53,270 bases of DNA from positions 1-53,270 of the forward strand of contig JAQIBY010000013.1 of the NCBI GenBank assembly GCA_027858835.1, in the 5' to 3' direction. The notes below the pieces were generated by a model, which was not told the DNA's origin, searched no databases, and saw only the letters and a list, made by a program, of their open reading frames with translations. Source of the stretch: Bacteroidales bacterium. Its GTDB lineage: Bacteria; Bacteroidota; Bacteroidia; Bacteroidales; ML635J-15. This document shows positions 1 through 8,222 of the stretch, one piece after another; position 1 is the first letter of the stretch, and every line of letters starts with the position of its first letter. Made by a program: the position numbers and the translations under genes.

Positions 1-332
1 ATATCGCAAACCTGTGTCTCAGTTAATGCAATTACAGAGTATTTTGCAATATCATTACCGAACAACCCGCTCAAACAAATCATCCTGCCTTTTGGCACAA
101 CATCTAAAACCACAGTACCTGTCTCAGTTTCTAACTCCAACTTAACATAGCCTGACTGGACAAACATAATATGATTCACCATTGTGCCCTGTTTTACAAT
201 CGTTTCCCCTCGCTTAAACCATACTTCACTACCTTGCTTACTATCGTTAAGTGCTTCTTCAAAAAGCCGGTCGTAGCCTTCAAAGGGATTTTCACAACCT
301 CCTACATCATAATGTAAAATCTGCTCTTTCAT
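1..332 (-). CDS. Crp/Fnr-family cyclic nucleotide-binding regulator, N-terminal part (cut by window edge)
   Basis: The visible 110 residues start at the ATG at 330-332 and run off the window. They form a cNMP-binding beta-roll: a short N-terminal helix region, then a stretch like KRGETIVKQGTMVNHIMFVQ followed by SGYVKLELE, the usual 'G..i...G.....y.v..G.v.v' pattern, and a later GRMICLSGLFG segment. The DNA-binding helix-turn-helix would lie outside the window, so I cannot say whether it is a true transcription factor or a stand-alone sensor. It is divergent from the respiratory operon that starts at 525, so it could control that operon, but this is inference from position only. Confidence 0.8.
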   Translation of the reverse strand, partial: MKEQILHYDVGGCENPFEGYDRLFEEALNDSKQGSEVWFKRGETIVKQGTMVNHIMFVQSGYVKLELETETGTVVLDVVPKGRMICLSGLFGNDIAKYSVIALTETQVCD

Positions 333-463
333 TCTTTTCGTATTTTAAATCACAAACTTAGAAAATATTTATGACATATGTCTATAATTTGCTATTCTTA
401 TATTTTATAATTACTTTTCAGATGTTTAAACTTTTTGCATCATCTATCGTTAATTATTTAACA

Positions 464-491
464 GGGGATATCCCAACTTTGTTTAAATTTG
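464..491 (+). promoter_or_regulatory. Possible promoter and palindromic operator of the respiratory operon
   Basis: TAAATTTG at 484-491 fits the Bacteroidota -7 element TAnnTTTG and would start transcription near 497, giving a leader of about 28 nt before the ATG at 525. No good TTTG lies at the expected -33 distance (TTTA at 457-460 is the nearest). A perfect 10-bp palindrome, GGGATATCCC (464-473), sits between the two elements, where a repressor or activator would bind. Moderate to low confidence. Confidence 0.35.
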
Positions 492-524
492 TTTCGTAAA
501 AGTTCACTTTTTATTCTTAAGCGT

Positions 525-1019
525 ATGAAGTTAAAATCATTTATCGTATCGTTTATCATTTTGATGATAGTTTGGTTGCTGCTTACAAGCAGTTTTGACC
601 TTGCATATTTGATTACGGGAGCTGTCGTTTCAGCAATATTATCTTTATTGCTTTGTAAGCGCTGCACCATTTTCAAGGGCATGAAACTGAATCCCATGGC
701 ACTGGTTTACACAATCATTTATTTGTTCGTTTTTATCTTTGAACTGATAAAGTCAAACTTAGATGTTGCCAGACGGGTCTTATCTCCATCACTGCCGATA
801 AATCCGGGAATTGTTGAAGTGAAAACCACATTAAAATCTCCCATGGCACGCATGATTTTAACCAACTCAATTACCTTAACGCCGGGGACACTTACTATAG
901 ATATGGTTGATGACAGCATTTTCATACATTGGATTGATGTAAAATCAACCGATAAAACTGAAGCCACAGAAAAAATTGTAAAACGATTTGAAAACATAAT
1001 AAGCAAAATTTATGATTAA
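525..1019 (+). CDS. Mrp/Mbx complex subunit A (MnhE/MrpE-like)
   Basis: Small MrpE-type membrane subunit of about 164 residues: two N-terminal membrane segments (FIVSFIILMIVWLLLTSSFD and a second around ITGAVVSAILSLLL), then a third (MALVYTIIYLFVFIFELIKS) and a soluble tail with the family pattern NSITLTPGTLTID and a final IHWIDV. In this family it helps form the cation-translocating side of Mrp antiporters and Mbh/Mbx complexes. An in-frame TTG at 489 would add 12 residues, but it overlaps the likely -7 element, so I choose the ATG at 525. First gene of the operon; overlaps the next gene by 8 nt. Confidence 0.88.
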   Translation: MKLKSFIVSFIILMIVWLLLTSSFDLAYLITGAVVSAILSLLLCKRCTIFKGMKLNPMALVYTIIYLFVFIFELIKSNLDVARRVLSPSLPINPGIVEVKTTLKSPMARMILTNSITLTPGTLTIDMVDDSIFIHWIDVKSTDKTEATEKIVKRFENIISKIYD

Positions 1020-1272
1020 TACGATATTAATAATATCTGCCGGATTCATTAGTCTGGCATTGCTTTTTAGCCTTTATCGATTTATTAAAGGCCCATCAGT
1101 AAGCGACCGCGTGGTGTCTTTTGATATCATTACAATTAGTTCATTAACACTCATTGCATTAATCGCATACATTTCAGGACGCAGTATATATATAGATGTT
1201 GCATTAGTGTATGGATTATTGAGTTTTATTGGAGTGATAATTGTCGCAAGGTACTTAGAGCGTGGAATTTAA
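1012..1272 (+). CDS. Mrp/Mbx complex subunit B (MnhF/MrpF-like)
   Basis: 86 residues with three membrane segments, the normal size and layout of MrpF. The conserved GPSVSDRVVSFDIITISS stretch after the first helix is diagnostic (family pattern 'RGPt.aDRvvAlD...'); the Asp in the second helix is the residue tied to ion translocation in MrpF proteins. Its start overlaps the stop of the MnhE-like gene, which suggests translational coupling within the operon. Confidence 0.9.
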   Translation: MINTILIISAGFISLALLFSLYRFIKGPSVSDRVVSFDIITISSLTLIALIAYISGRSIYIDVALVYGLLSFIGVIIVARYLERGI

Positions 1273-1293
1273 CCCATATTTAAGCAAATTATT

Positions 1294-1653
1294 ATGGAAA
1301 CATTAGAAATTATTGGAGCATTCATTCTTTTGAGCGGGTCAATTTTTATTTTCCTGGGCTCATTGGGATTAGTAAGAATGCCGGATGTATATAATCGTAT
1401 TCAGGCAGGAACAAAAGCCTCAACATTAGGGACACTTCTGAGTTTAACCGGAATTGCACTTATGACACCCTCATGGTGGTCACGATTATTACTGCTGGCG
1501 ATTTTCATTATCATTACAAACCCGGTCTCTAGTCATGTATTGGCAAGAGCAAGTCATAAAGCAGGTATAAAACTGTCAAAACGAACAGTGTCAGACAAAT
1601 ACAAAGCATATAATCAAGCAAAAGAGGAGGCAGAGCATGGAAACGAATCTTAA
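1294..1653 (+). CDS. Mrp/Mbx complex subunit C (MnhG/MrpG-like)
   Basis: 119 residues, three membrane segments. The family signature is clear: a first helix ending GLVRMPDVYNRIQAGTKAST, then a second helix starting TLGTLLSLTGIALM, then NPVSSHVLARASHKAG. MrpG is a small scaffold subunit of the antiporter module. The C-terminal charged tail overlaps the start of the next gene by 17 nt. Confidence 0.9.
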   Translation: METLEIIGAFILLSGSIFIFLGSLGLVRMPDVYNRIQAGTKASTLGTLLSLTGIALMTPSWWSRLLLLAIFIIITNPVSSHVLARASHKAGIKLSKRTVSDKYKAYNQAKEEAEHGNES

Positions 1654-1891
1654 TATAATTCTCGCCATAGTTATTGGAGTACTGGCATTGGTTTTTGCCA
1701 TTATTGCAATTTACCATAAAAAACTCAGTGTCGCGATTATTGCATCCGGTGCTGTTTCACTGATGGCATCAATACTGTTTTTGCTGCTTTCAGCTCCTGA
1801 TGTCGCAATGACAGAGGCCGCAATCGGGAGTGGTTTAAGTGTAATCATATTCTTTTATGCATTAAGTAAAATCCGTAAGCAACATGATTAA
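1637..1891 (+). CDS. Mbx subunit D (MbhD/DUF4040-like, MrpA C-terminal-type)
   Basis: 84 residues with three predicted membrane segments. The motif SAPDVAMTEAAIGSGLS (about residues 52-68) is typical of the MbhD-like domain that in classical Mrp systems is fused to the C-terminus of MrpA. Its presence as a separate small gene is characteristic of the Mbh/Mbx group rather than of seven-gene Mrp operons. It overlaps both neighbours by a few nucleotides. Confidence 0.88.
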   Translation: METNLNIILAIVIGVLALVFAIIAIYHKKLSVAIIASGAVSLMASILFLLLSAPDVAMTEAAIGSGLSVIIFFYALSKIRKQHD

Positions 1892-2582
1892 AAAATTGAC
1901 ATTTCTAGCGCTAATTGCCGGATTCGGATACATGCTTTGGACAGGTCTGGCAAAATACAATGCCGCTGAATCCCTGAACCGGATATCATCCTATTATGCA
2001 CAGGACGGCCTTGAAGAGGTTGGAGCAGCAAACCTCGTTACTGCAGTTGTGGTAACCTATCGTGGTTTAGACACGCTTGGTGAAGTAAGTATTCTATTTC
2101 TTACTGCCAGCATTCTTGGGTTTTTTCTTGTAAGCGGTAAAGGACCGAAAATTCCATTACAGGATTCAAGCGAAATTCTTAAAACAGCATCAAAACTCCT
2201 TGAACCCATTATTTTGCTTTTTGGAATTTATGTTTTCATTAATGGACATTTAACGCCCGGAGGAGGTTTTCAAGGTGGAGCAATTCTGGCATCAGCTTTA
2301 ATTTTGGCTTACCTTGCAAATCCAAAAGAAGGTATCAACAAATCGATTTTCCGTATCACAGAATCAATTTCCGGTGTTGTTTTTATACTCATCGGGATTT
2401 TGGGAATTGTCCTCGCTGGCGGTTTTCTTGATAACAGAATCATTCCTGTCGGAAGTATCGGAGACTTAATCAGCGCCGGAATCATTCCTATCATTTACAT
2501 TTTTGTAGGAATGAAAGTCGGAGCAGAATTGACAAGCATAGTAACTAATCTTAAACATTCACCTAAAAATAACGTTGAATGA
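1884..2582 (+). CDS. Mbx subunit E-F fusion (MbhE-like plus MnhB domain)
   Basis: 232 residues. The N-terminal part (about 1-88) has a membrane anchor and an MbhE-like section with AANLVTAVVVTYRGLDTLGE followed by VSILFLTASILGF. The C-terminal part (about 105-225) is an MnhB domain with FINGHLTPGGGFQGGA, the glycine-rich MnhB signature, and four membrane helices. In MBH-type operons the two parts are often separate genes, so this looks like a fusion. Part of the cation-translocating membrane arm. Overlaps the next gene by 4 nt (ATGA). Confidence 0.87.
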   Translation: MIKKLTFLALIAGFGYMLWTGLAKYNAAESLNRISSYYAQDGLEEVGAANLVTAVVVTYRGLDTLGEVSILFLTASILGFFLVSGKGPKIPLQDSSEILKTASKLLEPIILLFGIYVFINGHLTPGGGFQGGAILASALILAYLANPKEGINKSIFRITESISGVVFILIGILGIVLAGGFLDNRIIPVGSIGDLISAGIIPIIYIFVGMKVGAELTSIVTNLKHSPKNNVE

Positions 2583-2938
2583 TGGCACTTGAACACATTA
2601 CATTAATAATTGGCAGCTCGCTTATCCTTTTGGGCTTGTGGGGTCTGATTACTCAGAAAAATCTGATAAAAATTGTGATTAGTTTCACACTCGTAGATGC
2701 CGGAATCCATATTCTGATGATAAGTTTAGGCTACCTTAAGAATCGTACTGCACCTATTGTGGATGGCACGATTGACAATGCGGTAGAGCAAATTGTTGAC
2801 CCTATTCCGCAAGCAATGGTACTTACTGCGATTGTTATCGGACTCGGAATTACAGCACTCATGCTTAGCTTTGTAATTCGCCTGGCAAAAGATAAAAATT
2901 CACTGAATGTTTCAAACTTTAAAGACTTGAAATGGTAA
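2579..2938 (+). CDS. Mbx subunit G (MnhC/NuoK-like)
   Basis: 119 residues with three membrane segments, homologous to NuoK/MrpC. The middle section has VDAGIHILMISLGYLKNRTA and the last part DPIPQAMVLTAIVIGLGITA, the usual 'DPlpQALvLTAIVIg.a.tA' signature of MnhC. Provides an ion-path segment between the E-F fusion and the large antiporter-like subunit. Overlaps the downstream gene by 7 nt. Confidence 0.92.
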   Translation: MMALEHITLIIGSSLILLGLWGLITQKNLIKIVISFTLVDAGIHILMISLGYLKNRTAPIVDGTIDNAVEQIVDPIPQAMVLTAIVIGLGITALMLSFVIRLAKDKNSLNVSNFKDLKW

Positions 2939-5900
2939 CACCAATTTATATTATCGCAATCGCGCTAGGAATCGCTTTTAGTTTGGGATTTTTCAGCAAA
3001 GGCAGCAAAGGAATTGCCAGCAGTTTGTTTTATCTTGCCTTAACTGCGCTTACAGCTATTGCAGGACAATGGCTAATTGCATTCCTAACCGGAGACCAAA
3101 GTACAGTTGAAGTATTTACATCGGGGTTTAAACCTCCCTTTTCTATTTCACTGCAAATGGGATTTGAAGAAGCTGTCCTGTTAAGCATGATTAATATAGC
3201 AGGGCTATTAGGCGCCGTTTATTTATTCGACCAATTTAAGAAATATGGAGCACACTTAATGATCACCTATCTGCTCCTAATCATGGGTTTGGATGTGATT
3301 GTAATGACACGCGATTTATTTAACCTCTTCGTATTTCTTGAAATTGCAAGCATTGCAATGGCAGGGATGGCACTGATTACAAATGAGGGAAAATCCGTGC
3401 AGGCAGGCTTCAAATACCTAACGGCAACAGCCATTATTTCCGCATTTTTCCTGATTGGAATTATTTTCGCGTACAATTTTGGCGACTCTTTATATATTAA
3501 CGAGTTACTCATGAGCGAAGGCATTCTGAAAGCCGGAATGGTTGTCAGTTTTCTAATTATCATGCCGCTTATTCTTGAACTAAAACCATTCCCTGCCAAC
3601 GGATGGGGTTTAGATATGTATCAGGCGACACATCCTGCCGTAGGAGCACTTTTAAGTGGCGCATCAGTAACAGCATCTGCATATGTACTGTATAAACTCG
3701 CACCACTTGGCGGCGAAATCGGGTATCAAGTCATTGCAATACTCGGATTAATCACCTTCTTGGGATCAAATCTTGCCGGGCTCAAACAAAGTCATACCAG
3801 AAGAATGCTTGGATATTCATCAATAGCACAAACAGGACTGGTTATGATTGTTATCGGCTTACAACCTATGCTTGGTGAAATGACACTTTGGATTGCATTT
3901 AGCATTTTAATCACTAATTTTTTGGCAAAATCCGGTTTATTCTGGCTTGCAGGAATTATCAATAAAGATGAACTTAAATCTTGGGGTATCCTTCGAAAAC
4001 ATCCGATCTTACTTTTCCTTTTCGTGATGTTTGTAATTGCACTTTCCGGACTACCACCTTTCCCTGCATTCTTCGGAAAATGGGAACTTATTATGGCACT
4101 CGCAAATTCAGGAAATGCCTGGTGGATTGGTTTAATCCTTCTCGGTAGTTTAATTGAAGCCGTTTATCTTTTCCGTTGGGTGGGATACGGAATTAAAGAT
4201 AAATCATTTGATTTCAGCATCAATTGCTCAACATACAAAACCATCCCGATTTACATTATGGGAGCCGGGCTTATTGCATTTGTCGGCTATTACCTGAATC
4301 ATTATTTTGGAGATGTGGTATGGTATTTTATCCCGCTAGCATTTGCTGCGCTTATGTTTATATTAGATTTTCTGCCGGCAAAACTCAAAAACATTATCGC
4401 CATTATTGGCATGGGAGGATACGCATATTATATGTACGACCATTTTCTGGGCGTGGATAATCTGCGATTTTTCTTTGCACTGATTTTCATTGTCGGAGGT
4501 ATTTTAACACTCATTCCCGGATTTACAAAATCAGGAAAACGGCTCGGATTCTATCCAGCTGCTCTGCTCATGTTTTCCGGTTTAGGAATGTTAATCTCCG
4601 CAACTGACCTATTGCAGTTTTTCATTGCATGGGAAATTATGACAATCGGTTCATACCTACTCATTATCAGAGGAAAGAACTCAATCAAACACGCATTCAG
4701 TTATATGCTGTTTTCACTTGGTGGAGCCTTTACAATGCTTGCAGGTTTTGCCTTTGCGCAAAGCGGAAACCCCGGAATTGGACTGGAAGTCTTATCAAAC
4801 ATGAATTATTTACCCGGACTTGCAGCTGCTTTAATCGCCATCGGGTTTATGACAAAAACTGCATCCCTCGGATTGCACATTTGGTTGCCCGGAGCACATG
4901 CCGAAGCTGAAAGCGATGTTTCACCAATGGTTTCAGCCATTCTACTGAAAGCAGGAGTTTTCGGAATAATTCTTTTATTCATCGGAATTGGCGCAGAAGC
5001 TGCAACAAATCATCCACTAACTTATACGCTTGGATGGCTCGGTGCATTGACAGCATTGATTGGAAACCTCGGAGCTGCATTTCAGGAAGATGCAAAACGC
5101 TTGCTTGCATGGTCAAGTATCGGACAGCTAGGATACATCTTGTTTGCATTCTCAATCATGACGCATCTTGGATGGTTGGCAGGATTAACATATACTGCAA
5201 ATCATGCTGCATTTAAAGCCATCCTTTTCCTCGGAATCGGTGGTGTCGTATTCCGCACTAAAACCCATAACATGTACGAAATGGGTGGTTTAATCAAAAA
5301 AATGCCTTTAACTTTCATTACCGTTTTGTTTGCGATTATTACACTGGCAGGAATTCCACCTTTGTCAGGATTTGCCGGAAAATGGTTGTTCTACAACGCT
5401 GTCATCATGAAAGAATGGTATTTGCAGGGCACCATAGTTTTCTTTGCCGGAATCATAGCTTTCTTATATAGTTTCAGAATATTATACGCAGTTTTTCTAG
5501 GGCATCTGAAAGATAAACATCGAAAAATCAAAGAAGCTCCGATATGGTATCTCATACCACAATTCTTACTAATGGGCTTTATTATGCTTTTCAGTATGCA
5601 ACCGGAGTTAATCCTGCGTCCTTTCGGAGATATGATTTCCGCATACTTTCCCACTGACGCTTTAACCTGGGATAACGGAACTGCACTCACTAGTTTGGGT
5701 TACTGGAACGGATTCCGCGTTGGCGTGATTATTTTCATCCTGTTTGGAATTCTCTTCGGATGGTTATTTCTCACAAGTCGTAAAGTCAAAAAAATTAAAT
5801 CATTCAATATTGTATATGCAGGTGAGGCACCTGAACGTCCTGAAACAACTCACATGGCGCACAATTTGTTTGCCGGATATAATAAAGCACTCGGATTTTT

Positions 5901-6063
5901 AGTTGCTCCGGGAATCACAAACATCTGGAAATGGATTGATGAGTCAACACACGACCTCGGAGATTTTATCCGAAGAATTTACACAGGAAACGCTCAAACC
6001 TATCTTGTGCACATTGTGGCTTATACAGTAATAGTATTTATGTTGATAAACTTTAGTATCTGA
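2932..6063 (+). CDS. Fused double antiporter-like subunit (MbxH-H', two MrpD/NuoN modules in one chain)
   Basis: One uninterrupted 1043-residue membrane protein that contains two complete antiporter-like modules. Module 1 (about 1-430) has the TM5 glutamate (E137, in FNLFVFLEIAS) and the broken-helix lysine (K218, in LILELKPFPANGW). Module 2 (about 450-950) has the matching E568 (FFIAWEIMT) and K642 (MTKTASLGLHIWLPGAHAEAE region). A long C-terminal tail (about 950-1043) ends in an amphipathic segment and a last membrane helix. MBH has one such H subunit; Mbx/MBS has two adjacent ones (H and H'), so a fused pair points to the Mbx/MBS type. Each module is expected to translocate an ion per turnover. 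No frameshift is seen. Confidence 0.92.
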   Translation: MVTPIYIIAIALGIAFSLGFFSKGSKGIASSLFYLALTALTAIAGQWLIAFLTGDQSTVEVFTSGFKPPFSISLQMGFEEAVLLSMINIAGLLGAVYLFDQFKKYGAHLMITYLLLIMGLDVIVMTRDLFNLFVFLEIASIAMAGMALITNEGKSVQAGFKYLTATAIISAFFLIGIIFAYNFGDSLYINELLMSEGILKAGMVVSFLIIMPLILELKPFPANGWGLDMYQATHPAVGALLSGASVTASAYVLYKLAPLGGEIGYQVIAILGLITFLGSNLAGLKQSHTRRMLGYSSIAQTGLVMIVIGLQPMLGEMTLWIAFSILITNFLAKSGLFWLAGIINKDELKSWGILRKHPILLFLFVMFVIALSGLPPFPAFFGKWELIMALANSGNAWWIGLILLGSLIEAVYLFRWVGYGIKDKSFDFSINCSTYKTIPIYIMGAGLIAFVGYYLNHYFGDVVWYFIPLAFAALMFILDFLPAKLKNIIAIIGMGGYAYYMYDHFLGVDNLRFFFALIFIVGGILTLIPGFTKSGKRLGFYPAALLMFSGLGMLISATDLLQFFIAWEIMTIGSYLLIIRGKNSIKHAFSYMLFSLGGAFTMLAGFAFAQSGNPGIGLEVLSNMNYLPGLAAALIAIGFMTKTASLGLHIWLPGAHAEAESDVSPMVSAILLKAGVFGIILLFIGIGAEAATNHPLTYTLGWLGALTALIGNLGAAFQEDAKRLLAWSSIGQLGYILFAFSIMTHLGWLAGLTYTANHAAFKAILFLGIGGVVFRTKTHNMYEMGGLIKKMPLTFITVLFAIITLAGIPPLSGFAGKWLFYNAVIMKEWYLQGTIVFFAGIIAFLYSFRILYAVFLGHLKDKHRKIKEAPIWYLIPQFLLMGFIMLFSMQPELILRPFGDMISAYFPTDALTWDNGTALTSLGYWNGFRVGVIIFILFGILFGWLFLTSRKVKKIKSFNIVYAGEAPERPETTHMAHNLFAGYNKALGFLVAPGITNIWKWIDESTHDLGDFIRRIYTGNAQTYLVHIVAYTVIVFMLINFSI

Positions 6064-6971
6064 TGGAAAATATTGCCGCTAAATTATTATGGACATTTTT
6101 AGGACTTCTCATTGTCCTGAATTGGGGCATGTTAAAGACCTCAATAGTTAGAAAAATTGTGGCTCGTGTCGGTGGACGCTATGGCATTCGCTGGTATCAG
6201 CCCTGGATTAATCTGATAAAATTATACGGAACAAGAGGTCAATTATCACATGGTGTCATGTTTTATTTAGGTCCCGTTTTCCGGATTGCCGGCGGAGTCG
6301 GTTTATTTCTCTTTATGCCGCTGATTTTTGGAGACCCGAGATGGAGCAATTTCGCATTTGCAGGAGACTTAATTCTGCTGCTTTATTTCAAATTTTTCGG
6401 AATGCTCGGCATGGCGCTCGGTGCAGGAGAAGGAGGACATCCTTATTCCGCTATCGGAGTGAGTCGTGGATTATCTCAATACACAACCGTAGAAATTCCA
6501 TTCACACTGGGAATAATTGCACTTGCCGTTCAATATGATACGCTCAGCCTCACAGAAATGGTAGCAGCACAACAAGGTGGAATCGCAAATTGGACAATTG
6601 TTACAAATCCAATTGCCTCGGCCGCACTTTTATTCTCCATGCTTGGGATATTTATGCACGCCCCATTTGATTTAGTCAAAGCACCAAATGAAATTCCAAT
6701 TGGTCCCCCAACTGAATATCATGGTTCTTATCTTGGTGTATTACGCACCAATGCAGCAATCATGCACATCACTGAAGCCGTATTATTCATGAACTTATTG
6801 TTCGGTGGTGCAAACAACTGGATAGAACTGATAATCAAAACATTCCTCATATACTTTATTACCGTATTTATCGGCGTGGTATTTCCGCGATTCAGGATTG
6901 AGCAATCGGTTCGGTTTTTCCTCGGAGTACCCTTAATTTTAGGAATATTGGCAATTATTTTAATAATGTAA
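6063..6971 (+). CDS. Complex I NuoH/MbxM-like membrane anchor subunit
   Basis: 302 residues, about eight membrane segments, the NuoH/HyfC/MbhM family. Recognisable features are the first loop VGGRYGIRWYQPWINLIKLY, the carboxylate-rich APFDLVKAPNEIPIGPPTEY loop that lines the quinone-like chamber in complex I relatives, and a C-terminal PRFRIEQSVRFF segment. It joins the membrane arm to the NuoB/NuoD-like peripheral module. Overlaps the upstream stop by 1 nt; four nucleotides separate it from the next gene. Confidence 0.92.
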   Translation: MENIAAKLLWTFLGLLIVLNWGMLKTSIVRKIVARVGGRYGIRWYQPWINLIKLYGTRGQLSHGVMFYLGPVFRIAGGVGLFLFMPLIFGDPRWSNFAFAGDLILLLYFKFFGMLGMALGAGEGGHPYSAIGVSRGLSQYTTVEIPFTLGIIALAVQYDTLSLTEMVAAQQGGIANWTIVTNPIASAALLFSMLGIFMHAPFDLVKAPNEIPIGPPTEYHGSYLGVLRTNAAIMHITEAVLFMNLLFGGANNWIELIIKTFLIYFITVFIGVVFPRFRIEQSVRFFLGVPLILGILAIILIM

Positions 6972-6974
6972 ACT

Positions 6975-7673
6975 ATGTCAGAAGAAACAAAACATAATAA
7001 TCAACCGGAAAACACAGAGGAAAGCAATAAATTTCCGAAAGAACACTTGCAAAAACGCACGGTTTACTCTCCGGATGGTGAAAAAATTGAAATTGATCCT
7101 TTGCAGGATTATTATCTGCAGGACAGACCTGAGCGACGAGATCCGAGATATCGTGTCGTTGAAAAATTCCTGAATTGGGCACGATCAGAATCCTTATGGA
7201 TACTCGGATTTGGAACCGGATGCGGCAGTATTGAACTACCACCGCTGACAACTCCGCGCTTTGATGCATTCCGCTTTGGAATTGCAATGCGACCCACCCC
7301 GAGACAATCCAATGTTTTCATTATCTCAGGATATATGTCAATTAAAACCTTGAAACGTGCAATTCGCTCTTACGAACAAATGCCAGACCCGAAATATGTT
7401 GTGGCACTGGGCTCATGTACGATCAATGGGGGAATGTATTTTGATTCCTATAACACCATTAACCGCTTAGATAAATATATGCCGGTAGATGTGTATATTG
7501 CAGGATGTATGCCTCGTCCGGAAGCGCTGATTGCAGGATTCAACAAACTGAAACAAAGAATTAAAGAAGGCAGAGCCGAAGGTGCAAATGAGTATGTTCA
7601 ACGATTTGATGAGTACAAAGCGAATCAGAAACAAATCATCAAAGACTGGAACATGCCGGATTATAACTGGTAA
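6975..7673 (+). CDS. NuoB/MbxJ-like [4Fe-4S] subunit with one ligand cysteine missing
   Basis: 232 residues; residues 1-60 are a charged extension and 62-200 the NuoB fold. Only three cysteines are present: C83 (GTGCGSIE), C148 (ALGSCTINGG) and C178 (IAGCMPRPEA). NuoB proteins coordinate cluster N2 with four: CC, C and C. Here the second Cys of the tandem pair is Gly, so the proximal cluster must have a non-Cys fourth ligand or another arrangement. Otherwise the landmarks (SPRQ-like TPRQSNVFIISG, VDVYIAGCMPRPEA) are normal. It would relay electrons from the ferredoxin-like subunit to the NuoD-like subunit. Confidence 0.9.
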   Translation: MSEETKHNNQPENTEESNKFPKEHLQKRTVYSPDGEKIEIDPLQDYYLQDRPERRDPRYRVVEKFLNWARSESLWILGFGTGCGSIELPPLTTPRFDAFRFGIAMRPTPRQSNVFIISGYMSIKTLKRAIRSYEQMPDPKYVVALGSCTINGGMYFDSYNTINRLDKYMPVDVYIAGCMPRPEALIAGFNKLKQRIKEGRAEGANEYVQRFDEYKANQKQIIKDWNMPDYNW

Positions 7674-7691
7674 ACCCGAAAATATTCGATT

Positions 7692-8222
7692 ATGAAAGAG
7701 ATATTAGAACGAATAAATCAACAATTCAACTGCTCGGCACATGAACATCAGCCGGAAAACCTTTCATGGGTTCAGCTTGACAAAAAACAGTTGGTTCCTT
7801 TGCTATCCTATTTAAAGCATACTGAAAATTTCAGCCATTTTGTCTTGTTAACCGCTGTTGATTGGATTGAAAACAATGAATTTCAACTCAATTATTTGTT
7901 AACAAATCATGAGCTTCATCAAGACATTGCAATTCGTGTTATGATTCCACGTGACGAACCGGAAATGATAACCGCACATCATCTGTGGCAACAAATTGCA
8001 ACTTATCAGCGTGAAATTAACGAGATGTACGGAATTAATTTCCCGAACAGCCCGAGAGTGAATGAAAGTTTCTTGCTTGAAGGTTGGGAGGGCATCCCTC
8101 CCATGCGCAGAGAATTTGATACAAAAAAATATTCTGAAGAGACTTTCTTCCCGCGTCCAAGACAGGAAGGAAAAGACCCTCAAACTCATATGAAACAAAA
8201 ACTATATCCGGATGAAGAATAA
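7692..8222 (+). CDS. NuoC/MbxK-like 30-kDa subunit
   Basis: 176 residues, the complex I 30-kDa subunit family. The C-terminal signature is clear: REINEMYGINFPNSPRVN, then LLEGWEGIPPMRREFD, matching 'ERE..DmfGi.F.ghp.l.rill...w.G.PlRkdf'. Structural subunit of the peripheral arm that packs against the NuoD-like subunit. The end overlaps the start of the NuoD-like gene by 11 nt. Confidence 0.92.
   Translation: MKEILERINQQFNCSAHEHQPENLSWVQLDKKQLVPLLSYLKHTENFSHFVLLTAVDWIENNEFQLNYLLTNHELHQDIAIRVMIPRDEPEMITAHHLWQQIATYQREINEMYGINFPNSPRVNESFLLEGWEGIPPMRREFDTKKYSEETFFPRPRQEGKDPQTHMKQKLYPDEE

Noticed and set aside
525-6063. A stand-alone Mrp Na+/H+ antiporter operon
   Set aside because: The NuoH-, NuoB-, NuoC- and NuoD-like genes follow without a break, and MbhD is a separate gene, which fits Mbx/MBS.
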